From contig NZ_LMSJ01000017.1 in assembly GCF_001428105.1 (NCBI RefSeq), positions 79,045 to 143,044 on the forward strand: 64,000 nt of DNA, in the 5' to 3' direction. Position 1 is the stretch's first letter; every line of letters begins with the position of its first letter. Below the pieces are notes generated by a model. That model worked only from the letters and a program-made list of their open reading frames with translations. It searched no databases and was not told the DNA's origin. The DNA comes from Paenibacillus sp. Soil766. GTDB lineage: Bacteria > Bacillota > Bacilli > Paenibacillales > NBRC-103111. The translations under genes and the position numbers were made by a program. This document shows, piece after piece, positions 17,152-26,597 of the stretch.

Positions 17152-18288
17152 CTAGGAGGCAGAGATCATCACTAAGCACATGTCATCCTGCGAAGAGCTA
17201 TTCATCGTTGTAGGCGTAAGGTTGTCGACTAGTCCCTCCGGATCGTGCCCGTTCATGTTCTTGAGGCTGCCCTTGATTTGAGCCAAACCATCCTTCTCCT
17301 CATCTGCGATCCATTCCGTCAACCCATCCGTATATAAGACAATCTGAGCTTGTTTCTCGTAAGTCGCGTACCCTTTGGTAATCTCAATCCCTTCAAAAAA
17401 GCCAATTGCACAGCACCCTTCGGCGAGCAGCTGCACATCGCCATCGAGCACAGCAACGCCAGCTGGATGGCCTGCATTCACATATTCAATGGTGCGCTGC
17501 TCGGTATCAAGAACTAGATAAATCGCGGTAAAGTAATAATTAATAAGACTATCCGTAACATGGAGCTGATTCATTCGCCGATTAAGCTCCTGCATCACCA
17601 GCTCTGGATCGCCGATCCCCGTAATGGTATCCTTCAAAGCCGAGTAGATGTACATACATACTAAGGATGAAGAAATACCATGCCCCATCATGTCGAGCAA
17701 AATTATACCATACCGATGCGGTCCAATCGGATACCACGCATAAAAGTCACCAGCCAGTTCTGACGAAGGCCGGTACACAGCTGAAATCTCGATGTGTTCA
17801 TTCTTCAGCGGATGGCTAAGTACACTAAGTTGGACTTGTTTAGCTAAATTAAGCTCATACTTAATCCTCTTATCGCGCTCTTTATGCCAATCCTTCTCAT
17901 ATTTCAAGCGAAGTGTTGAACGAATCCGCGCCAGAAGCTCCACCTTGTTAATCGGTTTCATCACATAATCCAGCGCTCCTGCATCCAGTGCCTCCGCCAA
18001 CTTATTGGAATCCCCCATCGCCGTTACGAAAATGATCGGAATATCCCTAAGCCGCTCATCAGCTTGTACCGTACGACATGCTTCTACCCCATCGATTTCT
18101 GGCATCATCATATCCATCAGGATCAAATCAACCGTTACCTCCACATGATCCGGTGTATCCATACCAAGCAAGTGATAGAGCTCTTTAGCCGAAGATAGCG
18201 CTATTAAATCGGTGTAGCCCGCTTTCTCCAGAATTTTTTCAATAATTAATAAATTCGTCTTATTATCATCCACAATAGCAATACTCAT
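17152..18288 (-). CDS. rsbY: Response-regulator PP2C phosphatase, RsbY-like
   Basis: 378 residues. N-terminal receiver (VDDNKTN, phospho-acceptor Asp59 in LILMDMMMPEIDG, VMKPIN), a linker helix, then a SpoIIE/PPM-type phosphatase with SSELAGDFYAW, LLDMMGHGISSS and a terminal DDMCLV. In the RsbK/RsbY scheme the phosphorylated receiver turns on dephosphorylation of RsbV, releasing SigB. Upstream a sigma-A-like pair TTGAAA, 17 bp, TAGGAT can be seen, and no sigma-B box, so the phosphatase may be made before stress. Confidence 0.9.
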   Translation of the reverse strand: MSIAIVDDNKTNLLIIEKILEKAGYTDLIALSSAKELYHLLGMDTPDHVEVTVDLILMDMMMPEIDGVEACRTVQADERLRDIPIIFVTAMGDSNKLAEALDAGALDYVMKPINKVELLARIRSTLRLKYEKDWHKERDKRIKYELNLAKQVQLSVLSHPLKNEHIEISAVYRPSSELAGDFYAWYPIGPHRYGIILLDMMGHGISSSLVCMYIYSALKDTITGIGDPELVMQELNRRMNQLHVTDSLINYYFTAIYLVLDTEQRTIEYVNAGHPAGVAVLDGDVQLLAEGCCAIGFFEGIEITKGYATYEKQAQIVLYTDGLTEWIADEEKDGLAQIKGSLKNMNGHDPEGLVDNLTPTTMNSSSQDDMCLVMISAS

Positions 18289-18469
18289 CGCGCTAACCCC
18301 TTTCGGGTAAATAGGAACAGAGTCCCATATGTATAATCTATCATATATCCTATAACCCTATCGCAGACATTTCAATCAGGTAATGAAGAAACTTCATGAA
18401 TTTAACCAAGTACTCCTATTGCTCAAGGTATAAATAAACTCTGCAGCTTATTATTTATTGTCCTCCTCT

Positions 18470-18495
18470 GTTTCAATATGCCTCTACACGGGTAC
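18470..18495 (+). promoter_or_regulatory. Sigma-B-type promoter of the YtxH-like gene
   Basis: GTTTCA (18470-18475), 14-bp spacer, GGGTAC (18490-18495), 53 bp before the YtxH-like start. Spacing is identical to the dps promoter. Confidence 0.82.
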
Positions 18496-18548
18496 ATCTT
18501 AGTATGGACGTGTAACAACTAAACCCCAAACTGAAGGAGAGATGACGT

Positions 18549-18860
18549 ATGAGTGAAGCAGTCGAGACGAACAAAGGTGGATTATTCTTAGGACTAGTAA
18601 TTGGTGGTGCTGTCGGAGCGATAACCTCATTGTTAATTGCCCCTAAAGCGGGGTCGAAGCTGCGCAAAGATCTCTGGAACACCTACCGGACTTGGCAGGA
18701 TAAAACGAAAGCGATCGCCTCCTCCGTAAGCGAAAGCTCAAAAGCACTTGCGGACACCGTTAGCCAAAAAACGGAGGAACTTGTAGATACGGCTAAAGAA
18801 AGTCAGCATCGTGTCACAGACTCCATCCAGGCAGCTAAAACAACCTTTCAAAATAATTAA
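18549..18860 (+). CDS. YtxH-domain general stress protein
   Basis: 103 residues behind GAAGGAGAG. YtxH signature: a Gly-rich N-terminal membrane helix (GLFLGLVIGGAVGAITSLLIAP, then KAGSKLRKDL) followed by an amphipathic Ser/Thr/Lys-rich helix. Bacillus YtxH proteins are induced by general stress. A sigma-B promoter precedes it, and a small gene follows after 44 bp. Confidence 0.88.
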   Translation: MSEAVETNKGGLFLGLVIGGAVGAITSLLIAPKAGSKLRKDLWNTYRTWQDKTKAIASSVSESSKALADTVSQKTEELVDTAKESQHRVTDSIQAAKTTFQNN

Positions 18861-18904
18861 CACGAGTAGTAACGGGGTCACCCCCGCTAAAGGAGCGATT
18901 TCCG

Positions 18905-19318
18905 ATGGACAAACATACCTTGCATCAACAATTAACTGACCTAGGACTAGAACGTTTGGAATACATTGAAAAGTCCGTTTACCGCTTTGAGATCTATAAC
19001 GATGCCACTTCAGCAGCTTATCCGTTGACATTAACCACCGTAACCTCAGAGCTCGGGAACACAACCGTGCATTTCCAAGAGGCCGATTTCACAGAGAATC
19101 AATTCGTTCCTCTGCAGGTTCGCCGGGCTGCGCTGGATAAATTAATTGAGCTGGAGCAGATCTGTAACGGATCGGCTGGTAAATCCATTGCAGAAGCCAA
19201 TAACGGCTCTATGGCACAAGATATGGATGAAATGAAGAAGCTCGGGAATGAAATGAAGCATATGAAAACCAATAGTGAGCTCATTGAGAAAGATATGGTT
19301 CCGGATCCGATGCCGTAA
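18905..19318 (+). CDS. Small soluble protein, function unknown, in the sigma-B cluster
   Basis: 137 residues, start after AAAGGAGCG. An alpha/beta N-terminal domain of about 85 residues (LTDLGLERLEYIEKSVYRFE, VPLQVRRAALDKL) and a charged Met/Lys-rich C-terminal helix (MDEMKKLGNEMKHMK). No domain recognised. It lies 44 bp downstream of the YtxH-like gene with no terminator between, so it is probably part of the same sigma-B transcript. Confidence 0.75.
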   Translation: MDKHTLHQQLTDLGLERLEYIEKSVYRFEIYNDATSAAYPLTLTTVTSELGNTTVHFQEADFTENQFVPLQVRRAALDKLIELEQICNGSAGKSIAEANNGSMAQDMDEMKKLGNEMKHMKTNSELIEKDMVPDPMP

Positions 19319-19507
19319 GGGATTGGTGAGGAACAGACCCGCATGGAAGATGCAGAATTGTTGCGCGTACGCACAACTAGGCAAAGATGCAAAAGATCAC
19401 CTATTCGAGGAAAACGACGTACCTACGGTAAATACGTGCAAAAGTGCAATCTTTCGGACCGAAAAGGCTCCAAATGGACGCATGTTGCTGAAACAGTTAC
19501 ATCTACC

Positions 19508-19556
19508 AAGAAGAGGGTATCCCGCCACATACATGGCTTTGGGATACCCTCTTCTT
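19508..19556. terminator. Strong hairpin at the 3' end of fumC
   Basis: AAGAAGAGGGTATCCC pairs with GGGATACCCTCTTCTT, a 16-bp perfect stem. Neither side has a long T-run, so its efficiency as a terminator is uncertain. The 185 bp between the + strand gene and this stem hold nothing else I can support. Confidence 0.65.
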
Positions 19557-19562
19557 CTGGCC

Positions 19563-20951
19563 TTAGGCCTTCGGATGTACCATATCCTCCGGCTTCACGT
19601 AACTATCGAATTGCTCCGCTGTTAAGTATCCGCTGCGCACCGCTGACTCCTTCAGCGTCAGCCCCTCCTTGTGCGCTTGCTTCGCAATGCTGGCCGCCTT
19701 CTCATACCCGATATACGGGCCCAGCGCCGTGACCAGCATAAGCGACTGCTCGAGATTGCGCTGAATCACCGAGCGATTCGGTTCCATGCCTGCGAGGCAG
19801 TGCTCGTTAAACGAGCGCATGCTATCCGCCAGCAGTCGCACAGACTGCAAGAAGCCGTGGATGATGACGGGCTTGAACACGTTCAGCTCGAAATTGCCCT
19901 GACTGGCGGCGAAGCCGATGGCCGCATCGTTGCCCATCACCTGGCACACGACCATCGTCATCGCTTCGCTCTGCGTAGGGTTGACCTTGCCTGGCATAAT
20001 CGAGCTGCCGGGCTCGTTCTCTGGAATCGTGATTTCACCGATTCCGCAGCGGGGGCCGCTCGATAGCCAGCGAACATCGTTGGCTATCTTCATTAAGTTC
20101 GCCGCCAGCGCCTTGAGCGCGCCGTGGGCGTAAACAATCTGATCATGGCTGGTCAGCGCATGATACTTGTTCTCAGCCGAGACGAAGCGCGTGCCCGTCT
20201 CGCGAGTCAGGGCTTCGGCGACACGGGCGCCGAATTCTGGATGCGCGTTCAGCCCCGTGCCGACGGCGGTACCGCCGATCGCGAGCTCGCGCATCGTATC
20301 CACGGCGCTGCGCACCATGCGCGCCGTCATGTCCAGCATCGCCCACCACCCGCTGATCTCCTGACCCAGCGTCAGCGGGGTGGCGTCCTGCAGGTGGGTG
20401 CGGCCGATCTTAACGATGTCGGCGAAGGCCGACATCTTGGTGTGCAGCGTCGCCTGCAGCCCCTCCAGCGCAGGCAGCAGCTCTTGCTCTACCGCGATGA
20501 CTCCGGCAACGTGCATCGCGGTGGGGAACGTGTCGTTCGAGCTCTGCGAACGATTCACATCATCATTGGGATGGATGCGCGAAGCGCCATCCCCGAGCAG
20601 TTCGCTGCCGCGGTGGGCGATCACCTCGTTGACGTTCATGTTCGACTGGGTTCCGCTGCCAGTCTGCCAGACGACAAGCGGGAACTCGTCGTCCCAACGG
20701 CCTTGTACGATTTCATCCGCCGCTTGCGAGATCGCTTCTGCTTTATCTGTCGGCAATCCGCCGAGATCGCGGTTAACGTGGGCTGCTGCTTTTTTGAGCA
20801 GCGCGAAGGCGCTTATTAAGCGAGGCGGCATTCGCTCCGTGCCGATTTTGAAATTCTCGAAGCTGCGCTGCGTCTGTGCCCCCCACAACTTATCCACAGG
20901 CACTCTGATTTCGCCCATGGTATCACGTTCTATGCGATAGTCTTGCGTCAT
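19563..20951 (-). CDS. fumC: Class II fumarate hydratase
   Basis: 462 residues from the ATG at 20951 behind AAGGAGGG. Interconverts fumarate and L-malate in the TCA cycle. Fumarase/aspartase superfamily signature [14 protein letters not shown], with substrate-site motifs [29 protein letters not shown] and [16 protein letters not shown]. No iron-sulfur cysteines are needed in this class. Monocistronic. The gene is much richer in G and C at third positions than its neighbours. Confidence 0.96.
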   Translation of the reverse strand: MTQDYRIERDTMGEIRVPVDKLWGAQTQRSFENFKIGTERMPPRLISAFALLKKAAAHVNRDLGGLPTDKAEAISQAADEIVQGRWDDEFPLVVWQTGSGTQSNMNVNEVIAHRGSELLGDGASRIHPNDDVNRSQSSNDTFPTAMHVAGVIAVEQELLPALEGLQATLHTKMSAFADIVKIGRTHLQDATPLTLGQEISGWWAMLDMTARMVRSAVDTMRELAIGGTAVGTGLNAHPEFGARVAEALTRETGTRFVSAENKYHALTSHDQIVYAHGALKALAANLMKIANDVRWLSSGPRCGIGEITIPENEPGSSIMPGKVNPTQSEAMTMVVCQVMGNDAAIGFAASQGNFELNVFKPVIIHGFLQSVRLLADSMRSFNEHCLAGMEPNRSVIQRNLEQSLMLVTALGPYIGYEKAASIAKQAHKEGLTLKESAVRSGYLTAEQFDSYVKPEDMVHPKA

Positions 20952-21164
20952 AATTTCCCTCCTTGGTCCTGCCAATCTACTTCAATGTTACTTAGTACCG
21001 TACCCACTACTACCCACACTTGGATACATATAAACACGCATCGCATAGTTTCCCCAAATGTTGGAGCCTTATGAGTCGCTACTGGTTATCCCACCAGCGG
21101 GAAAGCTATAATAGTTAATACCAACGTACTCATTCCTCCGTTTTTCATCGATTTTCCTACGATA

Positions 21165-21185
21165 ATGTTGCATGGCATGCAACAT
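21165..21185. promoter_or_regulatory. Perfect 21-bp palindrome, candidate operator
   Basis: Arms ATGTTGCATG and CATGCAACAT around a single central G, 52 bp upstream of the thioesterase start. It has no T-run. No regulator gene is adjacent. Confidence 0.55.
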
Positions 21186-21236
21186 GTGTGGAAATAGGAG
21201 GATGGAGCAACATTCAAAACTAAGGAGATCACACAT

Positions 21237-21629
21237 ATGGAAACGAAGTTAGCCATCATCGTCCGCTCCACAGAAATCGATGTGAATGGGCATGTGAATA
21301 ATGCCAAATATTTGGAATACCTCGAATGGGGACGTGAAGAGTGGTACGAAGCCTGCTCGCTATCTTACGAAGTTTTTGGTGATCTGGGTATTCAAACGGT
21401 GACCGTGAATATCAACATTAACTACCGAAAAGAATGCAAGCAGGGGGAGCATCTGACAGTGAGCTGTCGCCCCGAGAGGATGGGTAATACCAGCTATGTG
21501 CTGCACCAAGAGATCCGCAATGGGCAAGGTGACCTATGCGCTGATGCCCTTGTAACCAGCGTGACGATGGACAGCCTAACGCGCAAAAGCCGGGAAGCCC
21601 CGGCGGCATTAAGGAAGTATTTTGCTTAA
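21237..21629 (+). CDS. Acyl-CoA thioesterase, hotdog fold (YbgC/FadM type)
   Basis: 130 residues behind AAGGAG. 4-hydroxybenzoyl-CoA thioesterase-like: STEIDVNGHVNNAKYLEYLEWGRE carries the catalytic Asp in the D-x-x-G-H-V-N-N motif typical of this family. Probably hydrolyses acyl-CoA; substrate unknown. Its stop overlaps by 4 bp, tail to tail, the end of the DUF2935 gene. A 21-bp palindrome in its leader may be an operator. Confidence 0.88.
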   Translation: METKLAIIVRSTEIDVNGHVNNAKYLEYLEWGREEWYEACSLSYEVFGDLGIQTVTVNININYRKECKQGEHLTVSCRPERMGNTSYVLHQEIRNGQGDLCADALVTSVTMDSLTRKSREAPAALRKYFA

Positions 21630-22462
21630 TCAGCTTGCCGCAGCGATGGACGTGTGAGCGGACAATTCCCCAAAGGCGGCGCATTCGGTATAAATGCAGT
21701 CAGTTTCCGCATGAAATAGCACGACTCTGGAAAATGATGTTCCAGAAATCGCAGCGTTGCTTTCGATAGCAGTTGGTCGTTGCAGTACTGAACGACGATT
21801 CGCTGCACGAAATCATAGAAGGCTTTCACAGTTCCTAATACTTCCTTAGCAAATTGAATCTCCGCCGGGAAGCCTGGCTGTGTGAAACGTAAATAACCTT
21901 GCATCGCACGATTTTTCGTCATATAGGACGAGAAAACCGATGCGAATTTATCTGTCTCTAGGCCTAGTATGCGCTCGACAGGATCCAGCAGTCCATTGAG
22001 GAGCACGGCATGCCCCAATTGATCTTCCAGCCATAGATCCAACAATTGCGTCAGTGTTAGAGGCGCAGCGGGAACCCCTTGCATCCAGTAGGAGAGCTGT
22101 CGTAAGTACTCTTTATTTTCGTTAATGGTCCCATTAAAGTACGATGGAGTTAGATTCAGATTGACGCGATTCCACAGCCGTAAATGCTGCATGTGCCCTT
22201 CTAACCTGCAATAGGCATCCGCTAGGGGGTACACATATCTTGCGAAGGCTTGCATGCTTGGAGAATCCGCTGTATCTGTTGGTGATAGCCCTTTTGCCTG
22301 TCGAATAGCCTCTCGAAATGGCGGGATGAACTTCTCCGCTTCCTGCCACCACTGGGTCTCCACGGGAGATAAATAATCCCTTAGAAAATGCGCGTGGTCT
22401 TCCAACACTTCGAGCCAAAATAAATGCTCCTCTTGCAATGATATTCGCGCTTCTTGTGTCAT
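21626..22462 (-). CDS. DUF2935 helical protein
   Basis: 278 residues from the ATG at 22462 behind GGAGGAGGGG. A four-helix-bundle protein with two similar halves, each carrying acidic and His residues (EEHLFWLEVLEDHAHFLRDYL and QLLDLWLEDQLGHAVLLNGLLD), the DUF2935 pattern, which suggests a metal- or haem-type site. Biological role unknown. It overlaps the convergent thioesterase gene by 4 bp. Confidence 0.82.
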   Translation of the reverse strand: MTQEARISLQEEHLFWLEVLEDHAHFLRDYLSPVETQWWQEAEKFIPPFREAIRQAKGLSPTDTADSPSMQAFARYVYPLADAYCRLEGHMQHLRLWNRVNLNLTPSYFNGTINENKEYLRQLSYWMQGVPAAPLTLTQLLDLWLEDQLGHAVLLNGLLDPVERILGLETDKFASVFSSYMTKNRAMQGYLRFTQPGFPAEIQFAKEVLGTVKAFYDFVQRIVVQYCNDQLLSKATLRFLEHHFPESCYFMRKLTAFIPNAPPLGNCPLTRPSLRQAD

Positions 22463-22552
22463 GCAGGTCCGCCCCTCCTCCGCACGCCTTTCTTTCATAG
22501 AAATGTATGAGAGGAATTGGACCCATAGACCGCATTCCGATTTAGAAAGCAG

Positions 22553-23650
22553 TTAATTACTGCGGGTTCTTCGGCTTTTGACCCAGGAGACGATTGGATA
22601 GATGAAGAAAAGACTCTCTACGAATAGGGCAAAGGTCGCCCAGCTGCTATTAAAATATTCCGCCAGCTCTACGGGATTCTTAGCTATAATAAGTGAAAGA
22701 ATGACAACAATAGCCGCCAGCGAGAATGTAATTGGTTTGTAATTGCTTAGCGACAGGGCTTGCGAGAATAGCAGCGTTCCTATTGTAAAAATAATACTTA
22801 GCTTAATGAAATAGCCCGTGAACCAGACCGAGACGATGAGCGCATCTGTGTTGCGTAGAAAGTCACCTAAATGCAGGAATCCCGTAAGTTCTAACGCCGG
22901 ATATATTAACGTAGCCGCAAGCTTCGGCCCGAAGAAAAACATGATCAACAGAAATTCTACAAGGAGTATGTACGTGCCCGCCATGGATGCTATCCAAATG
23001 ATTTTGCGGGTTTTTTGCTTCGGACTTAGCTCCGGGACGATATACGAGAACATAATTAATTCGCCATACCATGGGATAATCGCATACGTTTGAGCCCATA
23101 GTGCCTTCCAATCATGAATACGCGTAAACTCAAGCCACATGGGTGTATTCATAGCCGTAAGAAAAAATAATGGTTTGAACACGAACAGCACGCCTATAAA
23201 TAAAAAGCAGCCCTGTGCGAATCTGAACACAGTTGAAACACCGGATTGTGTCAAAGACGCAACGGTAGCCATAACCAGCACAGCAACAGCGGCGGGCGGG
23301 GTTTCCCTTAGATAAGTCGGTATGAAGAAGTCGGTAAATTCTCGCAAAATATAAGAGGCTAGGTGCAGAAAAAAAAATGACATCACAAACATAATTCCTT
23401 TATGAAGGTACTTGTTTATGAGGGTACCACCATACTCACCAAGAAAGTTCGAGGGTTGGCGCAGAGCAAACCGAAGGCTGAGAGTCGCAATCCCTGTACC
23501 ACAGATCGAGGCAAGTACTATGCATAATCCGCCATCAAAGGAAGCCGCACCCGCAAGAGGACTGATGAGAAAGGCTATCGTGGTAGAAAATATGAACACG
23601 AAGGTCACGGCTCCTAACTGCAGTCCTGTCACTGTTCCTTCCTTCTTCAC
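22553..23650 (-). CDS. Spore germination receptor B subunit (GerAB/endospore permease family)
   Basis: 365 residues with about ten transmembrane helices of the amino-acid permease type, characteristic of GerAB. It would sit in the spore inner membrane and contribute to germinant binding. Last gene of an operon ordered A, C, D-like, B. It lies 21 bp after the small two-helix gene. The germinant cannot be read from the sequence. Confidence 0.9.
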   Translation of the reverse strand: MKKEGTVTGLQLGAVTFVFIFSTTIAFLISPLAGAASFDGGLCIVLASICGTGIATLSLRFALRQPSNFLGEYGGTLINKYLHKGIMFVMSFFFLHLASYILREFTDFFIPTYLRETPPAAVAVLVMATVASLTQSGVSTVFRFAQGCFLFIGVLFVFKPLFFLTAMNTPMWLEFTRIHDWKALWAQTYAIIPWYGELIMFSYIVPELSPKQKTRKIIWIASMAGTYILLVEFLLIMFFFGPKLAATLIYPALELTGFLHLGDFLRNTDALIVSVWFTGYFIKLSIIFTIGTLLFSQALSLSNYKPITFSLAAIVVILSLIIAKNPVELAEYFNSSWATFALFVESLFFIYPIVSWVKSRRTRSN

Positions 23651-23671
23651 CCTTGCCGCCTCCCTGCATGC

Positions 23672-23893
23672 TTATCCTTGAGTTATGAAGCTTTGAATGG
23701 GCTCAAATAGCAAACGAATCGCATGACTGGGATTCACCCACTCCGGCCAGAAAATACTGATGGTGCCAAAAACAAACGCGACACCAGTAACCGACAGCGC
23801 AAGCCTCCTTTCTTTCGGGCTTGCCGATTGTCGGCGCAGCAACGATATTTGATAGAACAGGATACAAGCAATACCCATGGTTAAATACAACAA
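23672..23893 (-). CDS. Small two-helix membrane protein, germinant receptor D-subunit-like
   Basis: 73 residues with two hydrophobic helices (YLTMGIACILFYQISLL and LSVTGVAFVFGTISIFW) joined by a basic loop. The start is TTG at 23893 or the adjacent TTG at 23896, behind AAAGGAG. It lies between the C and B subunit genes. Some Bacillus germinant receptor operons carry a D gene for a protein of this size and topology that modulates germination rate. The assignment rests on position and topology. Confidence 0.75.
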   Translation of the reverse strand: MLYLTMGIACILFYQISLLRRQSASPKERRLALSVTGVAFVFGTISIFWPEWVNPSHAIRLLFEPIQSFITQG

Positions 23894-23915
23894 GGACTGT
23901 AATCTCCTTTCAAAT

Positions 23916-25085
23916 TCAAAGTTTAGCTGAGCGGCTTATGCCCGTGCTTCGCAAGGCCACTTGAATATGAAATTCGGGATTTGTATGTGTAAACATCATC
24001 TCGCGAGGACTTTCCGCCCATTCCTGCCATATCCTGGGGTATTTATATTTCACTAACTCACTCCACTGAAATACATCGGCCTGATGCTCTTGCGCTTTAT
24101 CGGCAGCAGATTGAACCATTTGTTTAACACGATCATTCACTGCGGCCTCCACCAATTTAATATTTACTGTGGAGCTTAAGTTCATATTGGATTCAATGGA
24201 AATGAGATCTGCCCTCGCCTGAATAGATACCTGAATCGTGACCTTGCTCCCATTGCGAATCGCGTGCGTCCGATGCTTCACATCAATGAGCCTGGCACTG
24301 AAAATACCCTTCTTATCTGGGAGTTTCCCCGTAATGATCATTTCAGGAATCCGGTTCTTCATGATTAGAATGCCCATCGCTTCATCGTTTGTAAATCTAC
24401 CTGTAACAGCGCCATTTTTCATGATGGCTGCGCCTCCAACCCCCGACCACTTCACATTCTTGGCTTCTGTCAGCAGTTTAAGGTCACGTAACGTTAACTC
24501 AGGAATATAGGAGTCCCCTAAGTTATTCCATTGGGCATATAATAATTCTCGGATTCTGATTGGAGGAACTCGCTTTGTATGCGCTGATTCTCGCCAAATT
24601 TCAGTTGGGAAACGTTCAAACACCGATTCTAACTTCGCTAGATTCCTGGCGAGACCATTGAAATAAAACATGTAGATCGGCAACCTGAAGTCCGTTGCAC
24701 GAACCAAATGATCAAACAGGGGGGTCAACCCTGCACGTGCGAAACGATCACCAATCACGATGACTTGCATCTGTCCCCACGTAACCGATCTAGGCAACTC
24801 CGCCTGAATATGTTGGAGAGCCTCAGCGACATCCGAGCCTTTGCCCGAAATCGATACGAACGGTTTTTGATTAACACTATTCGAATTTAATCCATTCGAT
24901 ATGCGATTGGGCAACATGAACAGCGTAGAAACTTCCGTCTGCCCATCTTCATTCAAATCAACGAGCATGGTCGATACGAAGGTACGGTCGTTAAGCTCTT
25001 GTTTGGACCAGCATCCAGTTAATCCTGTGGGGACTGCCGTGATAAGCCCCAGCATAACAACGAAACGCTTTATATTTCGCAACAT
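23916..25085 (-). CDS. Spore germination receptor C subunit, lipoprotein (GerAC family)
   Basis: 389 residues from the ATG at 25085 behind GGGAGGG. Signal peptide with lipobox LTGC (Cys about 25), then CWSKQELND as in GerAC proteins. The domain order matches: N-terminal region with VTWGQMQVIVIG, and C-terminal GerAC domain. The 5' end overlaps the GerAA gene, whose stop lies at 25105 just upstream. Anchored on the outer face of the spore inner membrane. Confidence 0.92.
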   Translation of the reverse strand: MLRNIKRFVVMLGLITAVPTGLTGCWSKQELNDRTFVSTMLVDLNEDGQTEVSTLFMLPNRISNGLNSNSVNQKPFVSISGKGSDVAEALQHIQAELPRSVTWGQMQVIVIGDRFARAGLTPLFDHLVRATDFRLPIYMFYFNGLARNLAKLESVFERFPTEIWRESAHTKRVPPIRIRELLYAQWNNLGDSYIPELTLRDLKLLTEAKNVKWSGVGGAAIMKNGAVTGRFTNDEAMGILIMKNRIPEMIITGKLPDKKGIFSARLIDVKHRTHAIRNGSKVTIQVSIQARADLISIESNMNLSSTVNIKLVEAAVNDRVKQMVQSAADKAQEHQADVFQWSELVKYKYPRIWQEWAESPREMMFTHTNPEFHIQVALRSTGISRSAKL

Positions 25086-25104
25086 TGTAGCCCTCCCTGA
25101 TTGA

Positions 25105-26505
25105 TCAAGGTCGTTTCTTGCTAATCCAATTCGTCCAAGGAAATCGGCCAGCAGCATCCCTCATCTGCTCAGACTTATAAGGAATGAACGGAGAAAGATA
25201 GGGTGTGCCATAAGACTCCAAGGATAACAAATGAATATAAATAAAAAAGACCCCAATCAATAATCCGAGAAGCCCAAATATAGCCGAGATGATTAATAGT
25301 GCGAATCTTAGCATTCGAATCGTTAAGGTAAGTGAAAAATGCGGTACAACAAAGGAAGAAATTCCAGTGAGGGCAACAATAATGACCATCGGCGCACTCA
25401 CGATGCCAGCCTGAACAGCTGCCTCCCCTATGACGATGGCTCCGACAATGGAGATCGTCTGTCCCATCGTTGTGGGGATGCGCTGCCCGGCTTCTCGCAT
25501 TACTTCAAAGGTTACCTCCATAATTAAGGCCTCCAAAATCGCTGGGAACGGTACAATATCCCTGCTTGCGGCTAATGAAATTAGCATATTGTAGGGGAGC
25601 ATTTCTGGATGATAGGTCGTAATAGCCACATATGCGGATGGGAGAATAAGACTCACAAAGAAAAATACATAGCGAAGGACTCGAATCCAACTACTATAGA
25701 AATACCGCTGATAATAATCCTCTGCCGACTGCATAAACGACAATAAGGTCGCGGGGGCTACCAAATTACTTGCCGTTCCATCTGTCAGCAGCGTCAATCT
25801 TCCTTCAAATAAAGACGAAACCACAACGTCAGGTCTCTCTGTATTCAGCATTTTCGGAAATGGAGATATCAGACGTTCGTCGAGCAGCTCTTCCAGAAAG
25901 CTGCTGCCTGGAACACGGTCCGTGCGAATCTCCCGAAGCTTGGATGAGAATTTCTGCGCCAGTTCTGAATCACATCGTCCATTCATATAGAGCAGAAGGA
26001 CAACTGTACGGGATTCACTCCCGATAATAAATTGCTCAACGACAAGATTTTCGCTTTTGATTCGCTGACGGATGAGTGACAAGTTCGTCCATACATCTTC
26101 AACGAAGGATTCCTTCGGACCTCGAATCGTCTTCTCATTCTCAGAAATACTAATTGCTCGCTTCGCTTTTTGAGAAAATGGAAATAAGACGCCCGCTGTC
26201 TCACCAGAAATGCATAGTAAGACATACCCGTCCAACAAGCCTTCTAACGCTTTCTCTGGCGTATGTGCAACGGAATAAGTAGTCGGAAAAAACGTGTAAC
26301 TCTGAAATATGCTTTGGAGACGCTCGTCACTACGTCCCGAATATGGCTGCAGCAGCTTACCCAGTACATGCGTTTGCAGCATCTCCAATTCGATCGCATC
26401 CATCATATAGTAAATTGTGCAGATGAAGTCATCCTGCTCAATCCTTTGCGAGACCATATCTAGGCGATCTTGCAGCCTCTCTCGGATCCATTGCGTTAAA
26501 TCCAT
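25105..26505 (-). CDS. Spore germination receptor A subunit (GerAA family)
   Basis: 466 residues from the ATG at 26505 behind AAAGGAAG. An N-terminal soluble domain (about 240 residues) is followed by about five membrane helices and a short C-terminal cytoplasmic tail. Family motifs are present: PGSSFLEELLDERLISPFP, ERPDVVVSSLFEGR and EALIMEVTFEVMREAGQRIP. First gene of the receptor operon. Such operons are normally transcribed by sigma-G in the forespore; I did not assign that promoter. Confidence 0.92.
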   Translation of the reverse strand: MDLTQWIRERLQDRLDMVSQRIEQDDFICTIYYMMDAIELEMLQTHVLGKLLQPYSGRSDERLQSIFQSYTFFPTTYSVAHTPEKALEGLLDGYVLLCISGETAGVLFPFSQKAKRAISISENEKTIRGPKESFVEDVWTNLSLIRQRIKSENLVVEQFIIGSESRTVVLLLYMNGRCDSELAQKFSSKLREIRTDRVPGSSFLEELLDERLISPFPKMLNTERPDVVVSSLFEGRLTLLTDGTASNLVAPATLLSFMQSAEDYYQRYFYSSWIRVLRYVFFFVSLILPSAYVAITTYHPEMLPYNMLISLAASRDIVPFPAILEALIMEVTFEVMREAGQRIPTTMGQTISIVGAIVIGEAAVQAGIVSAPMVIIVALTGISSFVVPHFSLTLTIRMLRFALLIISAIFGLLGLLIGVFFIYIHLLSLESYGTPYLSPFIPYKSEQMRDAAGRFPWTNWISKKRP

Positions 26506-26597
26506 ATGCGGGACTTCCTTTTTGGCAGTAGTTTCCTCCAGAATGGATATAATTATGCATCCCACGGCGAAACAATTGGTTATATATGCATAAGTAA

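Noticed and set aside
20124..20819. Long + strand open frame opposite fumC
   Set aside because: Shadow of a GC-rich gene; fumC has all its catalytic motifs on the other strand.
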